Shown: positions 12,589-24,562 of the stretch, in pieces
How the letters are laid out: each line of letters starts with the position of its first letter
Position numbering within the stretch: the first letter of the stretch is position 1
Source of the DNA: Saururus chinensis
Lineage: Eukaryota > Streptophyta > Magnoliopsida > Piperales > Saururaceae
NCBI GenBank assembly: GCA_035235625.1
Contig: CP141141.1
Location: 12,955,968-13,019,967, forward strand
Direction: 5' to 3'
Length of the DNA: 64,000 bases
Position numbers and translations under genes: made by a program
The notes under the pieces: generated by a model
What the model was told of the DNA's origin: nothing
The model's database searches: none
What the model saw: the letters and a program-made list of their open reading frames with translations, nothing else

Positions 12589-15500
12589 TGTAACATCCCT
12601 GATTTTTCTATAATTTTTCTGCATTTTTTTGTAACTTTTTGCAATTTTTTTGCAATGTTTTGCAGTTTTTTGCTCGTACTTTCGAGGATGAAATTTTACG
12701 CTTCGGCATATCTGTGTTTGTAAAACTTGTGACTGTAAGAGTTGGGAGTAGTGTCTAGTTGTAGGTCATGGGCCTCGATGCATCACAAAAAAAATTTGGC
12801 GCAAAAACAGGAAAGAAACGACGCAGCACGAAGGAGAACCGAAGAAAGAATATATGTATATATAAAAAGGATTCGGCACGCCTCAGCACGCCCAACCCCG
12901 TAGAGTGAATAGTGACCCCTTCACTGTGTTAGGCCAGAGGCGGCACTCCCAGTGGCCAACGGCTTCCACCTGGCCGGCCTTGGCCTAGCGACGCTACCAC
13001 CGCCTCCCTGGCCTAGCCCCGCCGGTCGTTGCCCCGTTTCCTCTTTTCCGTTTCAGCACAACAGAGATGCTGGATCTTGATTATCATCCCGATTTTCTGC
13101 CATTGCCTATTGCATGGCCGCCAGCCCGCCACCACAATTTCGCCCTAGTCAGAGTGACCTCTGGCCACCATCGTCCCGGCCTCCCCGCCCCTCTATCGCC
13201 GGCGTGAGGTAAAAATAATTCTGCCCCCTTCTTTTTCGTTTTCTATTCGTGATGACCTACGACTGTGTCACCGGCCACCATTGTCTGGCCTTGGGCCTTC
13301 CCCCAGCCCGGCGACTGCAAGACTGCCACCCGGCCGTTGCCTCCCTCAGCCCTCTTTTGAACGGGATAAAAATCCCCCCTTTTCCCATTCTGGTGCATTG
13401 CGAGTCACTGTGCCGTTGATCTTCGGCCATTGGCCTTCTCCTGGACCGGCGATGGCAAGGCTGCCGCCTTGGACTGAACCGCTGCCTCCCCCAGCCCGTC
13501 GCCCCTTCTTCCGCCATTTTTTGATTCTGGATAGTATGTTTTTATTTTTCCTTCTCTGGCAGTGCCCGTTCTCCATTGACAGACATCAATTGACATCGGG
13601 CAGATGTCTATTTGAATCATCCTGGTCTGGCAGTCACTAAATCGCCACCTTCGGCCTACTGTAGACCAACGACGACAAGGCCGCCCTCAGCCCAAATCGT
13701 TGCCTTCCTTGACCCTTCATTTGCCCCATTTCGATCTGGGCAAAATTTCTCCCATTTCGTTGATTTTGTCATTTGTTTTCACTACTGGCTACCACCCACT
13801 ATTCGGCCTACGGTTTGTCGCCTCGAGCCAACGACAGCGAGATGTTGAGGTCTAGTCTCTTGCATCGATTAGTCCCAATTCATTCAATTGGCCGGCTCGC
13901 ATTAGAACAAAGTTGCACTTTTTCGCAGGCTACATCCATCCTCCACAGTCAGACGTCGAACGATGTTGGGCCGATGTCCACTTGATTGCTGCCATCCGAT
14001 GACTGTCGGGTCCGGTCTTCTCCCAAGTCTAGCCCCCGGCCATGTCTTGCCGTTCGTGGCCCAGCGTTGAGTGTTTGCTGCCCCAACTCAGCACACTATT
14101 GCCCCAACTAAATCGGGTCTCTTCAATTCTCTGATCGACTGTTAGCCGCTGACAGTTGCAGATGTCAATTTGACCCAATAACGGCAAGGGGCCGCAGCTC
14201 CCTGTCTCCTCTGCATGACTTCTGCACACACCAGATGCCCCTAAACTTTGGGGTACGTCTTTGACTGCCACGGATGGGCCCTGCTCCAACCCAACCCAAC
14301 GTGTCCAACTCGATATTGCATGGACATGGGCCACATGTCTGACCAACAGGAGCTAGCTTCAGCCCAGTGACAGCAAGGGCTAGCACTTCGGGCCTGATTC
14401 TCACTCTGCACCCCCACTTCCTGTTATGCACAACCCAAAATTTGCTAGGAAAGAATTCCCAAATTCAGATCCTTCCAAGGGGAAGTAATATTGTTAGCCA
14501 TTAGACTTTGTCCATCAAAAGCTCGACCGATGTCGTGCCCATAACCTCCACTATAAGCCGTGCTTGATGCATGATCATTCGTACAATGATTTGATTGTGG
14601 GTAAGCGTTTAGAAATGATGCCACCTTTGTTAGCCACCCATGCCAGGCCTTAGTGCCTCAACTTGTGTTTATGGAACAACTCCACCGCTAGGCAATATGG
14701 CCGTTAAAGCCCTCCTCTGCATCCCTTAAGTTCGTGGGTATGCAACCAAGTCTTCCGCCATGTTGTGAGGCTTCGACAATGTGGAATTGTTACTGCTAGA
14801 GATATCCCACAGTCTATGCTAATGTTGTGGCCAACATGTGTTTTAAACTATTGGCCGACCTCAAATTAGTCACCTCCTATTTTGCGGTCATTTTTGCCAT
14901 CCCTAGGAGCACGACCTTGTGTCTGGTCACCCTAGTGCGCCCAGTCTTTTGCCTTGAGTGAAATTAGTCTAACTTATCGAGATTAATTTCAGCATTTCTG
15001 AAAATCCTCTGGACAACAATGACTCTCTCAGTGCAATGTTTTTGGCCACCTATTCCGCTATCGATGCTGCCACTATCATTTGCTCACCATCAAACTCACA
15101 TGGATTACGAGGTAGGGGACCTTGAACTCGTAATTTCATAATAGCATTCTTGATTGTGCAGTAGCATGCTAGGAGTTATAACTTGATGTTTTACATGATA
15201 ATTACTGATTAAATGAGCATATGTTATGTATGTGAATTATGTGCATGTTAGTGAAGACTAAGATACAGTAGTAAGTTATGAATTATATGTATGTGATCTG
15301 AGCGTGTGATTGATCTTTGTTGTGGGCTAGTGGTGTGTGATCGATGAGCACGATTGTAGGTGTTTCATTGTAAGTTTGTTGAAGGGGTATTTGAAGGGTT
15401 ATGACATGGAAATTTCAACAGTATATCGGGTGAGGGAAGACATCAATGGCGGGCAAAGGTTGGATTTTATGAGATTGGAGGATCAGTTTGGATTGAGTTG

Positions 15501-17407
15501 GAGGGTACGACAGAGCTACAAGCAAGATAATTATGGGATATAGGAATACTGGAGATTAAGTTTGAGAGCGCTTTTGGGGGCCTGTGAGTTAGTAAGAGAT
15601 AACAACATAATCGTACCGCATAATGTACATAATGTGAATTGTAAGAGAAAACAATGAGTAAGGAATTAGTAAAGGTTTAATGATGGGACTTAGATCTAAG
15701 GGTTTCACTTGAGGAGTTTGAGAAGGACAGTTTGGTTTTTAGGCGAATGGTGTAAGATGTAAGACTGTAAGTATTTGATGGTAAGAGTGTGGGTATGGCA
15801 TTCGAGTTCAACAAGTAAGACTATGCAGAGATTGGTAAGGTTGTAAGTGTAAGGGTGGGTGATGAGTTAAGTAAAGAATGCTACCTTTGTGGATTGGAAC
15901 TTCTGGACAGACATATTTCTAGCCTTGTTGGCTGAAAAATGTAAGATGGTAGTCATTTCGAGCATAATTATACATGCATAATTTATCTAATATAAACTTG
16001 TATGGTAAGTAACCCTAATTTGATAACGTTGTGAGTTTGAGACTGAGGGTTTTGATGGATTAAGTTCCATTTTTGTGTCAATCGATAAGTAATCGACTGA
16101 GCATCCTTCCTGGTCTAGCCATGGTGTATCTTGTGGGATTTGGTCTTATTGCTATATTTTGGCCCAGACATTTGATGCTCTATTGAGAGCACTGTAAGTT
16201 TCCGCCCTTCATGGGCTTTGTATATTTTCTGCCTTCAGATGGCACTGTATGTTCTGCCCAAGTGAGGCACTGTAAGATTCCTGCCCAAGAGTAGTATTGT
16301 ATGTTTTTCCACCCTTAGTTGGCATTGTATGGCCCTTGTTGACACTGTATGGCCCCAGAGAGTGGGCATTTGCACACTCAGGTAAGCAGTATCATGGACC
16401 TACTCTTATCTGTTTGATCTTGTGCCCCATGAGCATAGGTGTGCCTTGCCATTGAAAAAGTCCATGGTGTCTAGTTGTTCCCCGAAGGTTAAGATGTCAC
16501 CCCAGTGGCATTCCTTTCCTTTCTGACGCTGGAGCTTATTAATTGTAATGAGCTTCAGTTGTCGGTAGTATGTGTACGATAGTAAGAGTAAGCTGTATGT
16601 TTCAGATTTTGAGTAAGTTGTATGTGTAAGATCCAGAGTAAGTGTGAGCTTCTAAGTAAGACAGTAAGAGTAAGTTTATGAGTATGAGTAAGATTGTACG
16701 AGTAAGTGGTGAGACTTTGATTCAGACTGTAAGTGTAAGTGCAAGAGTATGCTACAAGAGTAAGTGTAAGTTCAGCCAGTACAACTGTATGTGTGTAAGA
16801 TACATTATTTATGTTGTTTGTATTTCTTGCTTCATGTGTGATTGCATGGAAACATCTATGTATGAACTTACTGAGTTCATTGATTTTTTCCCCTATTGGG
16901 TATTTTCCTATTAAGTATGAAAATACTCACCCTATTTTTTTAGCCCCTTCGTTTGGAGGCTTTTGTAGGTCGTGCAATCGCTTTCTGGACTAAACTTTTC
17001 CCCATGGTGGACTATCCTTCCTCGACCTGGAGTGCAATGAAATCGTAGTGAGGCTCTGTAGATTTTAGTGCCACAATCTCATGTATCGATTAAGGTAAGA
17101 GAAATGTATTATTTTCTAGATTTGTGTATCTATATCTGAATCAGAACATAGATTATTGAAGAACTTGTACTCAGAAAGGCCTAGGATGTATTTGTTTTTA
17201 AAGACCATGACCATGATGAGTTTTATTTATATGTTTTCATTTTGGGTCACGCCTGAGAATTTTTGTTTTGTTGTATGATGAATTAATTTACGAAAATTGT
17301 TTTCATATGATTTTGAATTTTGTTGGTTCATTTGATTTACCCATATTTCGAAATAAAATATTTATAAGATTTTTAATTAAATGTAAGGAAAAACCTTGGG
17401 CGTGACA
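12589..17407 (+). mobile_element. Family-A solo LTR (A2), 4.8 kb
   Basis: The ends are TGTAACATCCCTG and GGGCGTGACA, with a perfect 5-bp duplication TGTAG (12584-12588 and 17408-17412). At 4819 bp this is a very long LTR and the only complete family-A copy here. A TATA-like TATATATAAAAAGG lies near 12856. Then come a GC-rich region (12890-14450) built of diverged 150-200-bp repeats, an AT-rich middle, a degenerate GTAAGAGTAAG-type array (16560-16800), and the ATGAAAATACTCACCC module at about 16917-16932, some 475 bp before the 3' end. No PBS, Gag or Pol is seen. Confidence 0.88.
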
Positions 17408-17640
17408 TGTAGGTAGCGGACATAACCTCCCCTTACCCAGAGACACTTCCCACTTCCCGTACCCATAGGCGGCATATGGAACCTCTCTTTATCCAGAGAC
17501 AATTCCCACTTCTTGCACCCGTAGGCGACGGACGTAACCTCCCTTTATCTGGAGACACTTCTCTCTCTACGCTCCCGTAGGGGATGGACAGAACCTCCCC
17601 TTACCCGGGGACATTTCTTACACTGTGTGGCCCTTCGGTG
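17408..17640 (-). repeat. Family-D minisatellite, part 2
   Basis: Continuation of the array interrupted by A2: units contain AACCTCYCTTTAYC and a GAGACAYTTC block separated by CCCGTAGGCG-like phrases. About four units, diverged. Confidence 0.75.
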
Positions 17641-18446
17641 GATGATGGAGACTCCCTTACTCTAAGTTACTTCTCTTGATGCAGCCAGATGATGGAGTAT
17701 GTAGCCTCCTCTTTCTATGGGCCACTTCTCTCTCTTTGGAGCTCAAGAGTGGTTGAGAGAGCCTCCTCTTTCCCCGAGACATTCCCCTCTTCTATGAATG
17801 TAACTCGAGGAATAGAGTATGTTATTGCATAGATCACCCTCAAATTAGCTAAGAACTCATTTTAAACGGACTAAATCGGACTCAGAATGACCAGAAACAG
17901 AGAAAATGAAGTCTTTATCAACAAAGCACCCTGAACCCATATTTATCAGCCACAGTGTGCCAAAAGAACGGTGCCACACTCGCGAAACTATAGGTGCTCA
18001 TGGCTTGGAGAATCCCGCATGTGTTGCGGTGCACAGGTCCACCCCATGACGCATGGGTCTTCCATGCATTGCGCGCACCCGTCACTCACCGGCAGCTGCA
18101 TCACACGCGACCCATTCATTTTTTTTTCTATCTTTAAATATCCTTATCTTTCTATCCCAAACTCTGATTCATGCGATCTTGGTACCATTGAGCTTGTATC
18201 GATGAGCCCTATGTTACCAAATCCCTCAAGCTAGATTATCCCACTATTTTCAAGTGGGTTCATGTCTAGGATATGCTTCCTGATGTTGTAACTTTCAATC
18301 ACAATCTCTGTTTTGCGCGTTCTTCGATTTGTTACGCTCATTTCTTCGAATGAGAGATTTCATATCTAAAAACCCCCTAAAACTTATCTAAAATTTATAA
18401 TTACCCCTAACACCTTGGGTTAGACATAAAAAAATGGGTCATTACA

Positions 18447-18863
18447 GGTATTTTGGTAATATTTTTTTAACATTATTTATATAATTTTCCCGCAAAACAA
18501 ACATGAACCTTAGCAAGAGCTTGTCATGTCTCATCATAATGCTTCCATCTTGAGAAGGCATAGACCATGCGAGAGGCCACTTGCAGCAATGCAAACGGAA
18601 TATAATTATCTAAAGAGCTTTCATAACAAGAATATCGAAGTCAAAATTTTAATTAATGAGGTCATTTGTTGCACTAAATATGGTTGCATCCTGAGAATAT
18701 TAAAAAATATATATTTATCAAATATTGGAGATGCCAAGTATGTCTTGGCCCGACCTTGCCAGTGGTTATATTAAAAGGGCGAAATCAACTTTTGTCCTTC
18801 TAAAGGACAAAAGTTGGTCTTTTTAGCTGCAACTCTCCCTTCTGCATTCGTTCTCTTTTATCA
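18447..18863. other. Spacer with a perfect hairpin
   Basis: AT-rich sequence between D1 and B1 with no gene. It holds a perfect 14-bp inverted repeat at 18786-18816 (CAACTTTTGTCCTT, loop CTA, AAGGACAAAAGTTG). The immediate right flank of D1 resembles the left flank (TATTTTGGTAAT on both sides). Confidence 0.6.
18786..18816. repeat. Perfect hairpin, 14-bp arms, 3-bp loop
   Basis: The arms CAACTTTTGTCCTT and AAGGACAAAAGTTG pair completely. A weaker relative (AAATCAACTTAAAGGAG ... AAGGACAAA) occurs at about 8685-8722, on the other side of D1. No element ends could be assigned. Confidence 0.7.
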
Positions 18864-21857
18864 TGCCCTGACACATGCCACCCCTGACCCAAACCCAATC
18901 TAAGGAGGAGGCAGTACACGGCATGACAAAGTAAAGTAGAAATACGGAAGACTTGACCCAACCTTGGGTAAAACACCTATCGAAGTGAGCACACATGCCC
19001 TTTGTGCAAAAGCAAATAGAGGAATATAAAGGACTGCTAATTATCAATCTCAATCCACACACACACGTCATCTAAATAACCACATAATAGCAAGCCTCAA
19101 GGGCTACATAAGTCTAAAGCCAACACTGGCTAATCATAATGTGAAGTAAAGTCAAGTATGAAACTATCACATATTATAAGACAAGTCCAACATAACCCAA
19201 ATAACAATAGCCCCTCTTAATGCACTTGTACATCCTCCTGCTTCACAAAACCTATCCATAGCACCTGCATGGCATAGCATACAGCCCCAAAACAAAAGCT
19301 ACAAACAAATATGGGCGAGTTCAACTCAGTAAGGGTTTTGAAACGGAATGTAAACTCATGAAAAACACCATATACATTCTCAATCAAAACATGCATCACA
19401 TATATATTCTCTAAACATATGCATCATAGGATAAATCACATTCTATACACACATTCATACTACCTGTGCATCATGGGTCCATTCATAGTTCATAACACAT
19501 ATACTCATGTATAATCATATGAATCACATTATAGCATTCACATCTTGCATGAATCAAGTATCAATATTCACATCCTGCACAATCATGTCTCAATATCTAC
19601 ATTCACCTTGCATAATTAAGTGTATTAAACACATCCCATCCTGCATATTTAAGCACCATCATTCCATAAGTATCATGTGTAACATAAGCATCATTCTTCC
19701 TATACAACTTGTGTCAATGAATATTATATATCATACACCAACATAAATCAATCGGTAAATGTCTTACAATTGAGAAAACAACCCTGCTAAATCAGCCAAA
19801 GCATAAGTAGACCTGCTCACCTGAGACAATCCCTAACAAGGAAGGTTTGAATTCCTAAAAAAAAACCTAAAGCAGTTTGGATAAGTTCCCTAATAGGGAA
19901 AATGCCCCTTGGTAAGCTGGTGCACACGAACAAACTAGCCCGGATTCTAAAGTCCAAAATACACATCAATTTAACTCATTATAGCATTCTACTCTTCTCA
20001 CCCAGGGAGGAACCATCCACAAGGGATGAAAACCTTGTCCATTAGATGGAAAACCCCATCCATAAGGGACGTAAAATTGATTCAATAAGCCTTTGAGCGG
20101 CTAATCCGGAAAAAAATAGCATCCAATCGATTAATCATGGCTAATCTCGATTAATCTTTGTTTATTAATCATTCATATGATGCATGCACCATAATACATA
20201 CGTGAGAAAATGTTAAATGAGTGCAAGCATAGGTAAACATACTCTAATAAGTCCATATGTGCATGGAATATGATCCATTTGTGACAAATAAAATCATATA
20301 GGCATATGTAAGAATGTACATACATGGTAGTGTTCATATTTAAACTAAAACATGTAGAATATGAATCACCCATAATCAATGCGATCCATAATTTATCATG
20401 GTTATGACCGACTAGAATCATGAAGTAATTACAAAGAACTCATCGAAATACAAATTTAAAATAAGTAGAACATCATACTAAAATAAGACAAGTATAGTCA
20501 TATTCATGCTTAAGCTAAATCATAATCCGAAGCAGGTTCACATGTAATTAAGGTAACATTTATAAGTAATCATAACTCATCATAACCATAGAGAATTAGA
20601 ATCATGAGAAGAGAACAAGAAATGACCAAAAATCCACAAAAAGAAACTTTCACCAAAATTGTGTTTGGCCGTTTGATTGGCCTAGCAGGCCGTTCTAACA
20701 CCTAGTCATTCAAATAGCCAGACAACCTATTTGAACACCAGGCCTTTCAAATAGTCTATTAGCCCGTTCAAATGCACATGCCAGTTCACTTTTCTAGTTC
20801 GTCATCAACCTCTCAAAATTCAAACTGAAAATATTTCAAAATTCCATATAAATTCAAAAATTATCATAGAACGTTATATAATCAAAATATAAGCCTAGAA
20901 CATGATAAATCTAATCAATTTCATATTAAATCATAAAAAAACAACCATAAATCACATGTTTTTAACTAATCACCATTAAACATCAAAATGAAGAAGAACT
21001 CAAATAAACCTATAATTATGCAATTGAATGAAGAAAACTACTCAAGGTAAAAAACCCTTACTTCTAACAAGCCTTTGAATCCTTTAAATGATCCTCAACC
21101 TCAAGAAACCCTACCCAAAAATTAGGGTTTTTAATAAAACCTAATTAAATTTAGATAAAGACTCAAATCAACTTGGAAGAAGATAGATCTAAGTCATCCT
21201 TAGTTAAAACTTAAATCACCTAATTCGGGTTCTAAATCGAAACCAAAAATAATATTTTGATGGAAGAAAATCAAGAACCAAGATAGGAGAAATGAAGATA
21301 GAGGTGATTAAGACCAAAAATTGAAAGATTAGGGATGATTAAGGGAAGAAAACTCACCTTAATTAAGGTTTCTCCTTTGGAAAATGGGGGTAGAGCAATT
21401 CCTCCCTTCTAACACAGCTCTTCCCCATTTGGCAAATAGGTAGGGTTTTTCCTTATATAGTAAGGGTTTTGGGCTGAGAAAAATAACTGTTGGGCTGGAA
21501 AATAAAGGAAAATGCACAGGTGACTAATTAAGGTTATTTTTGGCCCAAAAATAAAATTAATCACACTCAAACCCACTTAAATAAAGTACTAGAAGATTAG
21601 TGGGTCAAATGGGCAACACGTCCACCCACATAGACATGGGTCCCATGGTGGGTTGCTTCCTAAATAAGGAAAAATTATGATAAAATACCTATATATAGGT
21701 AAAATTTTGGGCAAATCAAGCTTAATACAAATACTCATAAAATGAAATTATACCTTTAGAAATCAAAATTTACACTAACTCATAACCCCTAAAGTCAAAT
21801 CAAACAGGCAAACAACAAATTCATCAATTAAAATGAATGAAATTAAGAGATCTTACA
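18864..21857 (-). mobile_element. C-like LTR (B1), diverged
   Basis: Homologous along its length to family C (44360-47896): a GACCCAAACCCAATC-type start, the GAGTTCAACTCAGTAAGGG module at about 19319, arrays of ATTCACATCYTGCATG phrases (19530-19740), the GATTCTAAAGTCCAA and CACCCAGGGAGG blocks, paired GGCCGTTTGATTGG-like phrases (20665-20800), and a minus-strand TATA (CCTTATATAGTAAGG, about 21453). The apparent right end is ATCTTACA at 21857. I could not find a matching target duplication, so both ends are approximate. Confidence 0.55.
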
Positions 21858-21970
21858 TTTGCTCTCCTTTCCTTCCCTCATTACTCCTTCCTCACTCTCC
21901 TTTCTTCGGTCACCACAAAAAGCCCTCACACCTTTCAGTTGCAATCCATACCCATCATCACTATTCTTCA
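21858..21970. other. Short pyrimidine-rich spacer
   Basis: A CT-rich stretch left of E1. Its last five bases, CTTCA, are the E1 target duplication. Nothing else was recognised. Confidence 0.6.
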
Positions 21971-23814
21971 TGTCGCGCCCTGGGATTTTAAAAGCATATA
22001 AAATTTTCTTTTCATAAAGATATTGGAGTTTACCCGGGCCCGTGACTGGAGCCGATCACCATATGCGATATTAAAATAGTAGTATCCCGAGAAACCACAG
22101 TCCGTGTACAAACACACAAGAGAAAAATAATAAGGAGTTCTTACTCGTTTCGGTGTGGTGGAAATCCTTGAAATCAATCGATAAAACTTCAGAGTAGGCC
22201 CGTCTACCCGCACACTAAGCTTTGTTGAATCCTGCAAAGTCTGGGGGGTGGTGAGTATTTTAAAATACTCAGTAGGGGAGTTTATACTATCAGGCATGAA
22301 TAAACACATGGCAGTTTCACAACACATATATATATATAGCATTTTCCATGAAAACGGGGTGTGCCTCTCACCCAAAACCACCCCTAGAGCTTCTTCCTAC
22401 GTATCGAATATGCTACTAGGGTTTGCAAGCTCTCACGGCTTGCTACAAATGTCCCAGACATATATATATATTAATAAGAATCTTGCTGCGGGTACAAAGC
22501 AGCGACCTCTTACTTCGCCACAGATCATCTCAAAACATTTCGTGCTTGTGGATAGAAGAGCCACCCGTGCTCATGGGGCGCCGGGATCTAGAGAGTAGAG
22601 AGTCTTCCCATGATACTCTCTACCCTAGCGCGCGTAGCCTTAATAATTGCCCTTCGTTAGGGGCGAATCAAGGATCTTGCCCTTCGTTAGGGGCTCACCA
22701 GGCTAAAATAGGTACCGTGCATCCGATTCCGAACCGGATTAATTGTGCTCTCATCTAGTCAACGGAGCTCTATCGGGGCGCCCAACAATAGCTCCGGACA
22801 ACCAAAACACTCATGAGTCCCAGACTCCTGATCTTGAGTCCCAGACTCAATTGAAACATCCTAGAGTTCCCAGACTCCAAAAAGAGCTGTTTTCTTTTAA
22901 AACATTCTATCCCAATGTTTATCTTTTGAAAATCCTAGCTTCGCCTCTACAAGCCATGGGAGCGTCACTATCAACGACTACAAAGGAAAGGTTGGTCGCT
23001 CATTCCAATGAGACAGTTACCCCTTCTTTGTCCCGTTTCAGTGACTCGATCACCATGCTTATACGTCTTTTCAAAAATAATCTTGAGTATCATCCTTTTA
23101 ACAAGGATGAGTCCTCTAAAACCGTCATTCAAATATACTATATTCATTCGCAATGAAAACAGCGTCAAAGCTAGTTTGTCGCTATCTCACACGCTCCACC
23201 GTGTATAATGTATATCAAAATCCTCGGATAAACATTCGATCAAACTATGATATATGAGGCAATCGTAAAGCATGTAGTATAAAACATATCCGCTTCCAAC
23301 GGCAAATCATTCGACTAATCAACTATACATAATAGCATACGATATATAAATCATATTCTATCTCAACGATTAACCATTTGACAAATCGAATATATATGCA
23401 GAAATTATAAATCATAACTTGAAAGTATTCTCTAACGCATATCATGAGAGAGTCATATAAATAATAAGTTAAAAACACAACCAAATATTATAATCATGCC
23501 ATAAGAAAGGATAAAAGCCCCTACCTCGCCTTTCACACGAGTTTGAAATCGATAAATCAGACACCACGAAATTGGATGTCTACTTTTGGGGTTTTAGAGG
23601 TCTCCAACCAGAAAAATAACCCCGCCATGACGTCCGGCACACTTGATTTAGGTAGAAACACCTCTTAAACGACTTAAATCGGACTTAAAACGAGTAAGAA
23701 ATGAAGAACAGAAGTTTCTGAACGTGGGAGAGAAATGAGAAAACGTGGGAGAGACTGGATGCCGAGGGTGCTATTTATAGAAGAATTGGATAGATGTGAG
23801 GTTAACACGTGTCA

Positions 23815-23950
23815 ATCCTATCCACTGTCAATCCTATCCGCTTTGTCAGCAATCCTATCCACTATCAATCCTATCCGCTTTATCAGCAATCCTATCCACT
23901 ATCAATCCTATCCGCTTTGTCGTCAGTCTTATCCACTGCGTCATCGATCC
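23815..23950 (-). repeat. Short tandem array in E1 (21-bp and 16-bp units)
   Basis: Units of the kind CAATCCTATCCGCTTTGTCAG alternate with CACTATCAATCCTATC. The array is about 135 bp here and about 310 bp in E2. An open frame read through it at 23735-23962 is only repeat translation. Confidence 0.8.
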
Positions 23951-24009
23951 TATCCAGAATAAAATAATATCTTGAACTCAAAACGCGATAACTTTCAACC
24001 GTGACATTG

Positions 24010-24290
24010 GAATTGTACGTTCTTGATACCGATGGACTCGTGTCAACGAGCCCTTCGAAATAAGACCAAAACATGGGTAGGTCATCCCGCACTTTCAAAG
24101 TGGGTCCCGCCCATATGACATTTTTTTTCGAGGTTGGAATTGTGCGTTCTTAGTACCGATAGACTAGTATCGACGATCCCTTCGAAATTAGACCCCACAT
24201 GGGTAGGTTATCTCACACTTTCAAGTGGGTCCCGCCCATGTGACATGCTTCCCGAGGTCGTAACTTTCGTTCCCGACCTCCGATTTGTGT
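24010..24290 (-). promoter_or_regulatory. Dyad-rich block shared by LTR families D and E (two copies in E1)
   Basis: On the minus strand the block contains GAGGTCG, 13 bases, CGACCTC (24254-24280), then a CCCACTTTGAAAGTG-type dyad (24086-24104, and a shorter copy at about 24213-24229), then CTCGT, four bases, ACGAG (24037-24050). E1 has the second and third dyads twice, E2 once. Versions occur in D1 (18165-18330), D2 (49415-49575), D4 (26480-26640) and D5 (28060-28200). Position is the 5' half of the LTR, upstream of TATA. Function unknown. Confidence 0.6.
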
Positions 24291-24562
24291 GTTCTTAGGT
24301 TCGTTACACTCATCTCACCGAGCTCTATCATATCCCAATGAAAACTTTCAAAATATCTGCCTCTAAATAATTTAAAATAATTAAAAACTCATAAAATAGT
24401 TTATTTAGAGGCAAGAAAACATACCAAAAATTCATGGTCGTTACACTTCACTTGTCGCAACAATCTCGCTAGTCAATCAAGTCCCGGCTATGATCACGGC
24501 CTTCATCTTTGCTGGCATCTATCGTTGTTCGGCCATCAATGGTGATTACCAAACTCCACTAC

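Larger units (their letters stand above)
8830..18446 (-). mobile_element. Family-D solo LTR (D1), split by two younger LTRs
   Basis: The outer ends are TGTAACACCCCGG at 8830 and TCATTACA at 18446. The 5-bp flanks are GATAT (8825-8829) and GGTAT (18447-18451), one mismatch. Removing the inserted A1 (9205-11929) and A2 (12589-17407) leaves about 2.06 kb in three pieces, close to the 1865-bp complete copy D2 (49270-51134), to which the pieces are homologous in reverse orientation. D1 carries the family-D 56-bp-type minisatellite (about 12380-12588 and 17408-17640) and a worn copy of the dyad-rich block at 18165-18330. No primer-binding site or coding domain is present, so it reads as a solo LTR. 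Confidence 0.8.
21971..24445 (-). mobile_element. Family-E solo LTR (E1), intact
   Basis: The ends are TGTCGCGCCCTGGG and GGTCGTTACA, with a perfect 5-bp duplication CTTCA (21966-21970 and 24446-24450); length 2475 bp. Promoter direction is minus: CTATTTATAG at 23771-23780 is the reverse of a TATAAATAG box, and AACACGTGTCAA (about 23803) lies just upstream of it on that strand. The 20-bp palindrome TGAGTATTTTAAAATACTCA is at 22252-22271. A short 21-bp-unit array sits at 23815-23950. The dyad-rich block is duplicated in tandem at about 24010-24290. A reverse-oriented, longer copy is E2. Confidence 0.92.

Noticed and set aside
22248-23208. Overlapping frames of 111-137 codons in E1 considered as a gene
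   Set aside because: They fall inside a non-coding LTR, and the E2 copy breaks or changes the frames.
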